A stretch of DNA of 26,505 bases from an uncultured Muribaculaceae bacterium (lineage in GTDB: Bacteria > Bacteroidota > Bacteroidia > Bacteroidales > Muribaculaceae), in NCBI GenBank assembly GCA_910584495.1, contig CAJUAR010000039.1, positions 1 to 26,505 of the forward strand, read 5' to 3'. Position 1 is the stretch's first letter. The number at the start of each line of letters is the position of its first letter. Below the pieces are notes generated by a model. That model did no database searches, was not told where the DNA came from, and saw only the letters and a program-made list of their open reading frames with translations. Positions 7,225 to 15,596 of this stretch are shown here, one piece after another. The position numbers were made by a program, and so were the translations under genes.

Positions 7225-9089
7225 TGGAGCAACTAAAACACGAATGTGGCATTGCGATGATTCGTCTTCGCAAGCCACTTTCTTATTTTAAAGAGAAATA
7301 CGGTTCTTATACCTATGCGCTCGACCGCCTCTATCTCCTCATGGAGAAACAACACAATCGCGGTCAGGAAGCCGCCGGTGTGGGAGTTGTGAAAAACAAT
7401 GCATTGCCCGGAAACGAGTATATCTTTCGCGAGCGTGCTCTCGGAACAGGTGCCATAGACGAGATTTTCGGTAATATTGCAAAGGTTGTGCCGCGCCATG
7501 TCAACAATCTTGATGTTGAATATGTCGAAAGCACGGTTCCTTTTATGGGAGAAGTGTATATGGGACATTTGCGTTACAGCACCACCGGCCGCAGCGGTCT
7601 GGAGTACACCCATCCTTTCCTTCTCCGCAACAACTGGCGCTCCCGCACGCTGATGCTGTGCGGCAATTTCAACATGACTAATGTCGATGAGATTTTCGAG
7701 CAGATTTTGTCTACAGGCCAGCACCCCATGCTTTATGGCGACACTGTTCTGCTGCTCGAACAACTTGGCAACGCCCTCGACAAGGAAAATCACCGCATCT
7801 ACCGCCAGTATCGCAATGAGCTACGTGATTTGGATCTGGCCCGGCGTATCGAAGACGAGCTCGATGTGGCCAATGTTCTTTCGGCAGCATCGTCGTGGGA
7901 CGGCGGCTATGCAATTGTCGGGGCTGTCGGTTCGGGCGATGCTTTTGTCCTTCGCGACCCCAACGGCATTCGTCCGGCTTTTTATTATCTCGATGACGAA
8001 ATTGTTGTGGCTGCTTCTGAACGTCCTGTCATTCAGACGGTTTTCAATGTGACGGTTGACAAAGTCAACGAATTGGCCCCCGGATGTGCACTTATCATCG
8101 ACGGTAAGGGAAAGAATGTTCGCACACAGCGCATACTCCCGGCCTCCGACAACCGTCGGTGCTCCTTCGAGCGTGTTTATTTTTCTCGTGGCAGTGATGT
8201 CGACATATATCGCGAGCGTAAGGCTTTGGGGGCAAACATTGTTCCTGCGTTGCTCGACATGATTGACGGCCGATTCGACACCACTGTTTTCTCCTTCATT
8301 CCAAACACTGCCGAAGTGGCTTTTATGGGCATGAGCCAAGAACTGACTCGCGCTCTCGACCGTCGGCGAATGGATGAAATCTGGCAGCTCCACAGCAAAG
8401 GCACGCTCACCGACGACAAACTCTACGACATACTCCGCTGCAAAGTGCGTGTCGAAAAGATTGCTATCAAGGACATTAAATTGCGAACTTTTATTGCTGA
8501 AGGAAGCTCGCGCAACGACCTTGCCGCACATGTCTATGATGTGACATATGGAAGCATTCGACCGGGTATCGACAGCATTGTCATTATCGACGACAGCATT
8601 GTCCGTGGAACAACGCTGCGCCAGTCCATTCTCCGCATCCTCGACCGTCTGCAGCCTGTGCGTATAATCATAGTATCGTCGGCACCGCAGGTGCGCTATC
8701 CCGACTATTATGGCATAGACATGCCCAATTTGTCGGAACTTGCCGCCTTCCGGGCCGCTGTGTCGTTGCTGCACAAAACCAATCGAGCCGATGTCCTCGA
8801 CGATGTCTATGGCAAGTGTATTTCAGGCAGCAAAGTGAACGAAGTCAAGGCTATATATGCACCGTTTACCGACGAGGAAATATCAGCAGAAATGGCTCGG
8901 CAGCTCCGTCCGGCCGAAATAAATGCCAAGGTAGACATACTTTTTCAGACTCTCGACGGGCTGCATCGAGCCATTCCCTCATGTCCCGGCGACTGGTATT
9001 TTTCCGGGGATTATCCTACTCCCGGAGGAACACGTATGGTCAACCGCGCCTTTGTCAAATATTACGAAAGCCTCAGTAAGCCCGTCTGA
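7224..9089 (+). CDS. Long PurF-like amidophosphoribosyltransferase paralogue
   Basis: A 621-residue class II glutamine amidotransferase joined to a phosphoribosyltransferase domain. PurF enzymes move the amide of glutamine onto PRPP in the first step of purine synthesis. Cys8 (HECGIA) is the likely N-terminal nucleophile after removal of a seven-residue propeptide. LRYSTTGRSG and CGNFN fit the glutaminase site. The PRPP loop is near-canonical at 452-464 (IVIIDDSIVRGTT). It is about 120-150 residues longer than standard PurF (about 470-500), partly through extra sequence in the glutaminase half and after the PRPP loop. It sits directly behind a glutamine-making enzyme, so a link to glutamine supply or sensing is likely. 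Whether it is the cell's only PurF or a paralogue cannot be told here. The 3' end overlaps the convergent esterase by 17 bp. Confidence 0.85.
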   Translation: MEQLKHECGIAMIRLRKPLSYFKEKYGSYTYALDRLYLLMEKQHNRGQEAAGVGVVKNNALPGNEYIFRERALGTGAIDEIFGNIAKVVPRHVNNLDVEYVESTVPFMGEVYMGHLRYSTTGRSGLEYTHPFLLRNNWRSRTLMLCGNFNMTNVDEIFEQILSTGQHPMLYGDTVLLLEQLGNALDKENHRIYRQYRNELRDLDLARRIEDELDVANVLSAASSWDGGYAIVGAVGSGDAFVLRDPNGIRPAFYYLDDEIVVAASERPVIQTVFNVTVDKVNELAPGCALIIDGKGKNVRTQRILPASDNRRCSFERVYFSRGSDVDIYRERKALGANIVPALLDMIDGRFDTTVFSFIPNTAEVAFMGMSQELTRALDRRRMDEIWQLHSKGTLTDDKLYDILRCKVRVEKIAIKDIKLRTFIAEGSSRNDLAAHVYDVTYGSIRPGIDSIVIIDDSIVRGTTLRQSILRILDRLQPVRIIIVSSAPQVRYPDYYGIDMPNLSELAAFRAAVSLLHKTNRADVLDDVYGKCISGSKVNEVKAIYAPFTDEEISAEMARQLRPAEINAKVDILFQTLDGLHRAIPSCPGDWYFSGDYPTPGGTRMVNRAFVKYYESLSKPV

Positions 9090-9849
9090 GAAGCTGTAGC
9101 CCCGGGCGTACCATTGTCCCGTGGTCGAAGCCGTCGACTTTCAGCAGTTTGTTGCTGGTGTGGCCGTTGAGGCGCAACATACGCCATAGATAGGCATTTT
9201 CTTCGTATCGCCCGTAAAGCTCAAGCTCCGCATCGCCGGTGATGAGCGTTATGGGCGCTGCGTTTCCTCGCACATGGTAGAGCGGCGCGTATTTGTCGAT
9301 GGTCGGTGTCAGGGCCTTGATACCCTGGCTGTCGCGGTGTGCAAAGTGGGTGATGGTTTGCGGCGACAGGGCCACAACGCCTTCGAGCGAATCGGCATCA
9401 ATGCCGTGTGCTGCCAGCCATTGTTTGTCGAGGGCCATCATCAGCGACAGATAGGCTCCGGCCGAGTGTCCCGAGATGATGATGCGGCGAGGATCGCCGC
9501 CAAAGCGCGAAGCGTTTTCGACAGCCCATGCAACGGCAGCTGCCGCATCGCTCAGGCAGCTGTCTATGGGCACTGCGGGCATCAGTCGATAGGCTGGTGC
9601 GATGACCATCGCACGGTCGTCGCGCAGTTCTTTGGGCACGTTTTTGTTTCCGCCGGTCAGTCCGCCGCCATGCCACCATATCACTACCGGTAGGTTCTTT
9701 GCGCTGTCGGGGGCATATACATCGAGCCGGCAACGTTCGGTGCCGGGTTGTTTCTCCGGGCGGTAGGGAATGTCTTTGGTCAGTGTTCCCTTGGCGTTGC
9801 ACAGCAAAACGGAGGAGAATAGAAATAGGGTTAATAAGGCTTTTTTCAT
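9073..9849 (-). CDS. Exported alpha/beta hydrolase, HSL-type esterase
   Basis: A 258-residue secreted carboxylesterase-like enzyme. A signal peptide is followed by a likely cleavage after CNA (residues 17-19). The oxyanion motif HGGG (60-63) marks the hormone-sensitive-lipase group (alpha/beta hydrolase fold 3). The nucleophile elbow GHSAG puts Ser129 in the triad, with Asp206 (TGDAE) and His243 (FDHG) as partners. It lies downstream of the GH31 glycosidase on the same strand, with 84 bp between that contain a strong hairpin. An acetyl-glycan esterase role would fit the neighbour but is not shown by the sequence. Confidence 0.85.
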   Translation of the reverse strand: MKKALLTLFLFSSVLLCNAKGTLTKDIPYRPEKQPGTERCRLDVYAPDSAKNLPVVIWWHGGGLTGGNKNVPKELRDDRAMVIAPAYRLMPAVPIDSCLSDAAAAVAWAVENASRFGGDPRRIIISGHSAGAYLSLMMALDKQWLAAHGIDADSLEGVVALSPQTITHFAHRDSQGIKALTPTIDKYAPLYHVRGNAAPITLITGDAELELYGRYEENAYLWRMLRLNGHTSNKLLKVDGFDHGTMVRPGLQLLRRAY

Positions 9850-9864
9850 TGTTGTTTGAATATG

Positions 9865-9905
9865 ACAACCGTCCCTTCGGCTGGTTTGCGATGAGGGACG
9901 GTTGT
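9865..9905 (-). terminator. Strong hairpin between GH31 and esterase genes
   Basis: A perfect 12-bp stem, ACAACCGTCCCT (9865-9876) with AGGGACGGTTGT (9894-9905), sits 28 bp after the GH31 stop and 15 bp before the esterase start. On the minus strand no T-run follows it; a short TTTTA follows on the plus strand. It may end or attenuate GH31 transcription, or shield the 5' end of the esterase mRNA. Confidence 0.5.
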
Positions 9906-9933
9906 TTTATAGATTATTAATGATGGTGTAAAA

Positions 9934-12474
9934 TTATCTTGGGCCGATGGCCGAGCGGAACCAGGCTGCGGCTTCGGTGTTCATCTTTTGGTCGTCGACA
10001 ATGCCGTCGAGGCGGTTGTAGCGTTCGCGGAAATCGCGCAGCAGTGCAAATGCATTTACGGGGTCATAGAGCAAGGCCTCATAAATGGTGGCCATGCGTC
10101 CGAATTCCTCGGTGACACGCAGACCGGCATCAAGGTCTTTGATGCCGCCGAAGGCATTGACAAAACGTTTCATATTGCCAATGGTGCCGTCGACAAAGTT
10201 GGCATCGGAGGGGAAGGTGAGTTCCACAACTTGTTTTTTATTGCACGATTCGTAGGGAAGATTGATAATAACAGCGAGCTCTTCCGGTTCATAGTGGCTG
10301 TAGGAAATCTGACCGTTGACTTTTGCCATCGAAGGCATTACAGTGGCAGGGATGCGGAGCTGGTAGGCGCGCTTTTCGGGCATTTCGCGGTATTTGCCTT
10401 TTCGGGGGTGAATTGTAACGGTGAGATTGGAGCCGTTAAGCTGTGATTCCACAACTGTTTTGGCAAATTCGGTCTCGTAGAGCTGGTCGTCGCCAAAGTC
10501 TTCGTAGAAAGTGAATGTGTCGCTGCCGCCGGGATAGATTTCGAAAGCAATAGGGGCATTGTTTGTGCGGAGGTTAGATTCGCGCTGGGCGTGGACGGGG
10601 ATGATTGCTCCGGCCTTGATGTATACCGGTACTTCGTCGATAGCAAAGGTCCGTGTGTAGGTTTTGCCGCCGTCGAGCATTGTACCCGTAGCTTTTTCAT
10701 ACCATTTGCCATCGGGCAACCATACATCGATAGTGGCGAAACCATCTTTGCCGGGTGTCGTAACGGGACGTACAATCATTTGGTCGCCGAACATATACTG
10801 GTGTTTGTATGCATAGGCTTCGTCGGCAGTAGGATAGTCGTAGTACATGGGACGAACCATCGACACGCCTGTGTCGTGGGCTTCACGGGCAATTGTATAG
10901 ATGTATGGAGCCAGACGATAACGTTCCTGGATGGATTGGCGGATAGCACCCAAAGTGGGCAGGTCGAAGCGCCATGGCTCTTTTTTGAGCAGTGCGTTCT
11001 TGGTGGAATGAGAGCGAAGAACGGGCGAATAGGTGCCGAATTGCATGAAACGGACATAAAGTTCGGGGTCGAACGATTTTTGTTCGGGCAGAAGCATGTG
11101 GCCGCCTATGTCGTGGCTCCAGAAGCCGTAGCACACGTTCGAGGCTGTTGAGGTGAAGTATGGCATGTAGTCGAGCGTGGTCCATGTGGCATAGGAATCG
11201 CCGGAGAACCCAATTTGATAGCGGTGGTTTCCAAGGCCGCCCCAGCGGTGGTAGAGCAGAGGACGGACATCAGGACGGTCCTTCTGCATTTTGCTGAAGA
11301 ACACATAGTTGAGCCACCATGTGTTGCTCAGGTTTTCAATCTTTGTGTCGAAGGGGTGCTGCTGCCAGTCGAGCCACCAGAAGCTCACGCCGTTTTGGGT
11401 CATTGGGTTGAGAATGTGGTCGAATACGCTGTTCATCAGTGTCTTGTCGCTCGAAACCCAAGGAATGTCTTCGTGTGTCGAGGGGTCGATACCGTTTTCG
11501 CGGGCAATTTGGGGATAGGCAGCTTCGAACTTTTTGATGCCCGATGCCGGATGGAGATTGAGGGTGATTTTCAGGTTTTTGTCGCGAAGGAAGTTGAGGA
11601 ATCTTTCGTGCTGGGGGAAGAGCCATTCGTTCCATGTCCAACCTGTCCAGCCGCCGTGTGCGGGGTCGGTGTAGTGCCAGTCCATGTCCACAACGAGCAC
11701 TTCGACAGGGATTTGGTAGTCTTCGAAGTTCTTGAGAAGCTGGCGGAATTCATGGTCGGAATATGCCCAGTAGCGCGACCACCAGTAACCGAAAACAAAG
11801 CGCGGGGGCAGTGACATTTTCCCGGCAAGAGTTGTGTAATCGTTCAGAGCGCTCTTATAGTCGTTGCCGTATGCCATAAAGTACCAGTCCTGGTATTCGG
11901 GCCATACGTCGCGTTGCTTCACCCATTCCCATTCCGGATCGTTGTCGAAAAGGAAGTTGTGAGTATCGTCGATAAAAGTCCATCCGTCGCGAGCCAACAG
12001 GCCGTCGTCGAGCTGGCCTTTGGAGCGGCTGTTGTCGCGGGCAACAATGGTGTCGCCGTTCCAGCGGTCGAGGGTGCGCGTGGTGCCTTTGAGGTTTTCT
12101 TTCTGCACCATGCCCGGACGCCATGTGAATTCTTTGTCGAGACCTTTGCTTTCAATCACTAGGTTTTCGGGAGTGAACTTGCCGCTGTCCTTGAGGTAGC
12201 GCAGCTGCATTTTGGCCGTGGTGATGGTGACTGTTGTTTTGTCTTTCTTTACTTTGGCTTTGATTTTGGGATATTTGCGGTTGACGGCAACAAACGATTT
12301 GTCATCGACAAATTTGCCGTCCGGCGAATATTCCATTCGGATAAGGCCGTCGGTGACCACGGTGAAACGGACGTGTTTGTCTTTATAGGCCACGTTGGCA
12401 TCGAGCTTGGGTGCTGCATGTGTTACTGTGGCACTTACAAAGACTGCAAGCAATGTGGATAGCAGTTTTCTCAT
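9934..12474 (-). CDS. Exported GH31 alpha-glycosidase
   Basis: An 846-residue retaining alpha-glycosidase of family GH31 (alpha-glucosidase, alpha-xylosidase or alpha-galactosidase types). A secretory signal ends near THA-AP (residues 18-22). An N-terminal beta-sandwich is followed by the TIM barrel: FGYWWSRYWAY (228-238), VVDMDWH (261-267), nucleophile Asp369 in FWWLDWQQ, and acid/base Asp426 in IGFSGDSYATW. YEDFGDD marks the C-terminal beta domains (DUF5110-like). The last 100 or so residues, rich in charged and aromatic residues, are an extension I cannot assign. Asp369 and Asp426 show that the catalytic pair is intact. Substrate is not readable from the sequence. It has its own promoter. 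Confidence 0.93.
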   Translation of the reverse strand: MRKLLSTLLAVFVSATVTHAAPKLDANVAYKDKHVRFTVVTDGLIRMEYSPDGKFVDDKSFVAVNRKYPKIKAKVKKDKTTVTITTAKMQLRYLKDSGKFTPENLVIESKGLDKEFTWRPGMVQKENLKGTTRTLDRWNGDTIVARDNSRSKGQLDDGLLARDGWTFIDDTHNFLFDNDPEWEWVKQRDVWPEYQDWYFMAYGNDYKSALNDYTTLAGKMSLPPRFVFGYWWSRYWAYSDHEFRQLLKNFEDYQIPVEVLVVDMDWHYTDPAHGGWTGWTWNEWLFPQHERFLNFLRDKNLKITLNLHPASGIKKFEAAYPQIARENGIDPSTHEDIPWVSSDKTLMNSVFDHILNPMTQNGVSFWWLDWQQHPFDTKIENLSNTWWLNYVFFSKMQKDRPDVRPLLYHRWGGLGNHRYQIGFSGDSYATWTTLDYMPYFTSTASNVCYGFWSHDIGGHMLLPEQKSFDPELYVRFMQFGTYSPVLRSHSTKNALLKKEPWRFDLPTLGAIRQSIQERYRLAPYIYTIAREAHDTGVSMVRPMYYDYPTADEAYAYKHQYMFGDQMIVRPVTTPGKDGFATIDVWLPDGKWYEKATGTMLDGGKTYTRTFAIDEVPVYIKAGAIIPVHAQRESNLRTNNAPIAFEIYPGGSDTFTFYEDFGDDQLYETEFAKTVVESQLNGSNLTVTIHPRKGKYREMPEKRAYQLRIPATVMPSMAKVNGQISYSHYEPEELAVIINLPYESCNKKQVVELTFPSDANFVDGTIGNMKRFVNAFGGIKDLDAGLRVTEEFGRMATIYEALLYDPVNAFALLRDFRERYNRLDGIVDDQKMNTEAAAWFRSAIGPR

Positions 12475-12505
12475 AGTGATAAAAGTGGAAAGATTTATAT
12501 GGATA

Positions 12506-12536
12506 CAAATGTAGCTATAATTTCTGAATATACAAA
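12506..12536 (-). promoter_or_regulatory. GH31 promoter overlapping the rng terminator tail
   Basis: On the minus strand TTTG (12536-12533), a 19-bp spacer and TACATTTG (12513-12506) form a consensus promoter about 30 bp ahead of the GH31 ATG. Its -33 element lies inside the U-tract of the terminator of the preceding RNase gene. Confidence 0.65.
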
Positions 12537-12560
12537 AAAGGCTGCGCTTGGCGCAGCCTT
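12531..12560 (-). terminator. Intrinsic terminator of the HU-rng transcript
   Basis: On the minus strand, AAGGCTGCGC and GCGCAGCCTT form a perfect 10-bp stem with a 3-nt loop (12560-12538). A TTTTTTG run follows, continuing through the last two T of the stem. It begins 19 bp after the rng stop codon. Confidence 0.9.
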
Positions 12561-12578
12561 GTGTGGGATAAAAAGATG

Positions 12579-14663
12579 CTATTCCTGTTGTTGCTGTTCG
12601 GCAGCCGAAGGGCTGTCGGATAATGGTTTTTCTTCGGAGGGTTCTGCACTGATGCTGTCGTTTTTGAATGTGTCGCTTTCTTCGTTCTTGGGACGCGGCT
12701 TGCGTTTGGGCCTTGGACGTTGTCGGCGTTCGGTTTTGTCGGCAGGCTGCATAGGTGCAGATTCTTGTTCGGAATCAGATGCTGTATCGTTGTTTTCGGC
12801 AGGAGGCAGCTGATGGTCGAGAGGAACGGAAGCCTTTGGCTGTGCTTTTGGTTTAGTTTGTTCTTTGGCCTTGGGCTGACTTTTTTGCTGCTCGTTCTGC
12901 TTGGCTTGTTCCTTGGGCTTGTTTTGAGCTTTGGTCTGCTCCTTGACAATTTCTTTTGGTTTGTCCTGGGCCTTTGTCTGTTGTTTGGGCTGTTCTTTAG
13001 GCTGGTTTTTGGGCTTCGGTTCTGTTTTTTCCTCGGCGGCGTCGTTTCGTTTAGCGGTTTTGTCGGCATTTTTCTTTGCCGAGCTTTTTCCGCTGTCTTT
13101 TTCTTCGACGAGGTTCAGTTCTTTACCTTGGGCATCAATCACACGATACTGCAGATATGCCAGCGACTGGTCGGCAATCACTTTGAATTTGCGGCCGTAG
13201 CGGCGGCGCCATTTGGCATAGATGTTTGTAAAGAATCCTTTTTTGATATATGCTTCCACAAATGGGTGAACATACATGATGAAATTCTGCAGTGAGAGAG
13301 TCTGGGTGAGATATTCGATTTTTTCTTCGAGGGTGTCGGTGAAAAGAATCGAGGGCTGCACTTCTCCTTTGCCGTGGCAAGAGGGGCACTCTTCGTTGGT
13401 GTGTATGTCCAGGGCCGGGCGCACGCGCTGACGGGTGATTTGCATCAGGCCGAATTTGCTCAGCGGCAAGATGTTGTGGCGTGCACGGTCGTTTGCCATC
13501 ACTTCGCGCATGTGCTCGTATAGTTCCTGCCGGTGCTCGGGCTTTGCCATGTCGATGAAGTCGACCACAATGATGCCGCCCATGTCGCGCAGCCTGAGCT
13601 GGCGTGCTATTTCGTCGGCGGCGCGAAGGTTCACTTCCAGGGCATTGCTTTCCTGGTCGCTGTCGGCTTTTGTTCGGTTGCCGGAGTTTACGTCGATTAC
13701 ATGCAGCGCTTCGGTGTGTTCGATAATGATGTAGGCTCCTGATTTGAACGACACCGTTTTTCCAAACGATGATTTGATTTGTTTGGTGATGCTGAAGTGG
13801 TCGAAAATCGGGGTGTCTTTCTCGTAGAGCTTTACAATGTCGGTGCGCTCGGGGGCTATGATGCTCACATATTTGAGAATCTGGTCGTATATTTCCTTGT
13901 CGTTGACATAGATGCTCTCGAACGAGGGGCTGAAGACATCGCGCAGAAGGCTCACCACGCGGTTTTCTTCTTCGAACACCAGCGATGGGGCTTCGGAGCG
14001 CTGGGCTTTGAGGCAGGTGTCGTAGAAGAGTTGAACAAGAGTTCTCAACTCGGTGTAGAGCTCGGCACTTTTCTTGCCTTCGGCCGAGGTGCGGACAATT
14101 ACGCCAAAATTGCGAGGCTTGATGGATTCGACAATTTGGCGCAGACGCATTTTTTCGGGCGACGACTTGATCTTTTGCGAAATATTGATTTTGTCGCAAA
14201 AAGGTGTGAGCACCAGATAGCGGCCGGTGAAGGATAACTCGGTGGTTAGGCGCGGACCTTTGGATGAAATGGGTTCTTTGACAATCTGCACAAGCAAGGG
14301 CTGTCCGGGCTGGAGCGCCGAGGCTATTGTGCCGTGTTTGTCGATTTCGGGCTGGAGCTTGATTTGCTCAAGCTTGACGGGGCTTTTTTTCTCGCCAAGG
14401 ACGCGGTCCAGATATTCTTTATAGGTGGAGTAGCGGGGGCCGAGGTCGAGATAGTGTAGGAATGCGTCTTTTTCATAACCCACATTGACGAAGGCGGCGT
14501 TTAGACCCGGCATCAGCTTCTTGACTTTGGCAAGATAGATGTCGCCGACGGCGTAGTCGATGTTGCGTGCTTCTTTTTGGAGCGACACCAAACGGCCGTC
14601 CTCGAGAAGTGCAATCGAAAATTCGCCTGCCTGAACGTCTACAATCAGTTCGCTTTTCATCAA
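12579..14663 (-). CDS. rng: Ribonuclease E/G family protein
   Basis: A 694-residue RNase E/G endoribonuclease for rRNA maturation and mRNA turnover. The S1 RNA-binding region lies at about 35-130. The DNase I-like catalytic centre has Asp324 and Asn326 (HVIDVNSG) and Asp368 (VVDFIDM), equivalent to Asp303, Asn305 and Asp346 of E. coli RNase E. CPSCHG (Cys426, Cys429) is the Zn-link. The core ends near residue 515. A tail of about 180 residues follows, built of K/P/Q/E-rich low-complexity repeats (about 540-600), an R/K/P-rich patch and an acidic, Gln-ending C-terminus. It is probably disordered, resembling the RNA- and protein-binding tails of RNase E. Overlapping frames through the tail are repeat shadows. 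It follows HU and the mini ribosomal gene on the same strand. Confidence 0.95.
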   Translation of the reverse strand: MMKSELIVDVQAGEFSIALLEDGRLVSLQKEARNIDYAVGDIYLAKVKKLMPGLNAAFVNVGYEKDAFLHYLDLGPRYSTYKEYLDRVLGEKKSPVKLEQIKLQPEIDKHGTIASALQPGQPLLVQIVKEPISSKGPRLTTELSFTGRYLVLTPFCDKINISQKIKSSPEKMRLRQIVESIKPRNFGVIVRTSAEGKKSAELYTELRTLVQLFYDTCLKAQRSEAPSLVFEEENRVVSLLRDVFSPSFESIYVNDKEIYDQILKYVSIIAPERTDIVKLYEKDTPIFDHFSITKQIKSSFGKTVSFKSGAYIIIEHTEALHVIDVNSGNRTKADSDQESNALEVNLRAADEIARQLRLRDMGGIIVVDFIDMAKPEHRQELYEHMREVMANDRARHNILPLSKFGLMQITRQRVRPALDIHTNEECPSCHGKGEVQPSILFTDTLEEKIEYLTQTLSLQNFIMYVHPFVEAYIKKGFFTNIYAKWRRRYGRKFKVIADQSLAYLQYRVIDAQGKELNLVEEKDSGKSSAKKNADKTAKRNDAAEEKTEPKPKNQPKEQPKQQTKAQDKPKEIVKEQTKAQNKPKEQAKQNEQQKSQPKAKEQTKPKAQPKASVPLDHQLPPAENNDTASDSEQESAPMQPADKTERRQRPRPKRKPRPKNEESDTFKNDSISAEPSEEKPLSDSPSAAEQQQQE

Positions 14664-14706
14664 AGTTCAGTTAAGAGGTGGGTTTTAAAAAATGAGTTTT
14701 TTACAA

Positions 14707-14737
14707 AAAAGAAAGAACAATCTTCAGCCGCAAGATT
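14707..14737 (-). terminator. Weak terminator-like hairpin ahead of rng
   Basis: On the minus strand AATCTT and AAGATT (14737-14719) form a short A/T-rich stem followed by a T-rich run (to 14707). It lies in the 181-nt gap between the mini ribosomal gene and rng. It could lower read-through so that the short upstream genes are expressed more than rng. The stem is only 6 bp, so the call is weak. Confidence 0.3.
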
Positions 14738-14844
14738 ACTTCCCGCGGGCCGAAGTTTGCTCTTGTCTGTCTTTACTGAGAAAAATACTCTGTCACAGAG
14801 ACTGTATGAAGCCGACTGCGGCTTAGAGGTGAAGTCGAAGAATC

Positions 14845-14934
14845 TTATTTCTTCTTATGACGATTCTTTCTCAGACGTTTTTTGCGCTTGTGAGTAGCCA
14901 TCTTGTGGCCTTTTCTTTTTTTTCCGCTGGGCAT
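14845..14934 (-). CDS. Mini ribosomal protein, bS22/mS38-like (AURKAIP1/COX24 type)
   Basis: A 29-residue, extremely basic protein, starting MPSGKKRKGHKMATHKR and ending in KKK, encoded by 30 codons between HU and rng. More than half of its residues are Lys, Arg or His. The pattern matches the short Bacteroidetes proteins named AURKAIP1/COX24-domain proteins. These are related to mitochondrial mS38 and mycobacterial bS22, which sit in the small ribosomal subunit. It is too short for usual ORF cut-offs. The start is set by the ATG at 14934-14932, since the whole protein matches the known form. Its place between a nucleoid protein and an rRNA-processing RNase fits a ribosome-related operon. The ribosomal role is known for relatives and inferred here. 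Confidence 0.8.
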   Translation of the reverse strand: MPSGKKRKGHKMATHKRKKRLRKNRHKKK

Positions 14935-15002
14935 TGTTCTAAACGCTTTAGGGGGTTAAATAATAGTTTTTTTGAGAGGCTGGAGGAGTGGAGTAAGCTT
15001 GT

Positions 15003-15275
15003 TTATTTTACCTCGTCCATGAACACGCGAGAAGGCTTGAAGGCGGGAATCTTGTGCTCGGGGATGATGATGGTGGTGTTTTTGCTGATGTTGCGGGCTG
15101 TTTTTTCGCAACGGGTTTTGACGATGAAGCTGCCAAAGCCACGGAGGTAGACGTTCTCATCGTTTGCGAGAGAATCTTTCACAACTTCCATGAAACGTTC
15201 GATTGTTGCCAAAACGGCAGCTTTGTCGATTCCGGTGCTTTTAGCAATTTCGTTGACAATGTCGGCTTTAGTCAT
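15003..15275 (-). CDS. HU/IHF-family DNA-binding protein
   Basis: A 90-residue nucleoid protein of the HU/IHF family, full length. The N-terminal helices (MTKADIVNEIAKSTGI) are followed by the GFGSF turn (46-50) and the C-terminal helix with FKPS (79-82). The DNA-binding arm (about 53-75) has the PEHKIPAF segment in place of the more usual GRNPxTG-type motif, so it is a divergent HU. It is the first gene of the minus-strand group HU - mini ribosomal protein - rng, with 68 bp to the next gene. A likely promoter lies about 90 bp upstream. Confidence 0.95.
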   Translation of the reverse strand: MTKADIVNEIAKSTGIDKAAVLATIERFMEVVKDSLANDENVYLRGFGSFIVKTRCEKTARNISKNTTIIIPEHKIPAFKPSRVFMDEVK

Positions 15276-15361
15276 TGTTATATGTTTTTTTATTTGATAG
15301 GATGTTTTGTTTTAGTTGTGCTGAAACCGTCCGGTTCGAGGCCTTCTTCGGTTTCGCGGTG

Positions 15362-15395
15362 CAAATATCGTAATTTTTTTTAAATCAACAGCAAA
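15362..15395 (-). promoter_or_regulatory. Candidate HU promoter
   Basis: On the minus strand, GATATTTG (15369-15362) differs from TAnnTTTG at the first base. A TTTG (15395-15392) lies 22 bp upstream. It would give a leader of about 80 nt that contains GGCCTCG- and CCGGACGG-type G/C-rich stretches. Confidence 0.4.
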
Positions 15396-15539
15396 AGATA
15401 GGCTAAAAAAAGCATTTTAGGGCTTGTTTTGTGTGTTTTCAGGCTATATCGAGGCCCTGACAGGGGTGATTCCTAGACTTTGCGGCACATAATGGCTCCC
15501 GGACCGACGTTTGTATGTCGGGCAATAATGGCAGTACGT
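15396..15539. other. Divergent intergenic gap, no gene recognised
   Basis: With the two promoters this fills the 321-bp space between the HU and porQ genes. It contains a weak stem CCGAC/GTCGG (15504-15508, 15517-15521) and no convincing coding frame. An in-frame upstream ATG at 15480 would add 39 residues ahead of the porQ signal peptide and was not used. Confidence 0.5.
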
Positions 15540-15570
15540 TTTGCGTTATCATTAAATATGAGTAATTTTG
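15540..15570 (+). promoter_or_regulatory. porQ operon promoter
   Basis: TTTG (15540-15543), a 19-bp spacer and TAATTTTG (15563-15570) fit the Bacteroidetes consensus exactly. The start site would be near 15577, leaving a leader of about 20 nt before the ATG at 15597. This also supports that start codon over the earlier in-frame ATG. Confidence 0.65.
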
Positions 15571-15596
15571 CCCTCAAAATAGGCCATTGCCGTTTT

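Noticed and set aside
12800..13060. Repetitive DNA resembling a tandem or CRISPR-like array
   Set aside because: The repeats are irregular and in frame with the K/P/Q-rich RNase tail; there are no constant repeats with unique spacers.
12720..13295. Hydrophobic 191-residue plus-strand frame that looks membrane-like
   Set aside because: It is the antisense of the Lys/Gln-rich RNase tail. Reverse complements of Lys codons give Phe and Leu, which creates false membrane segments.
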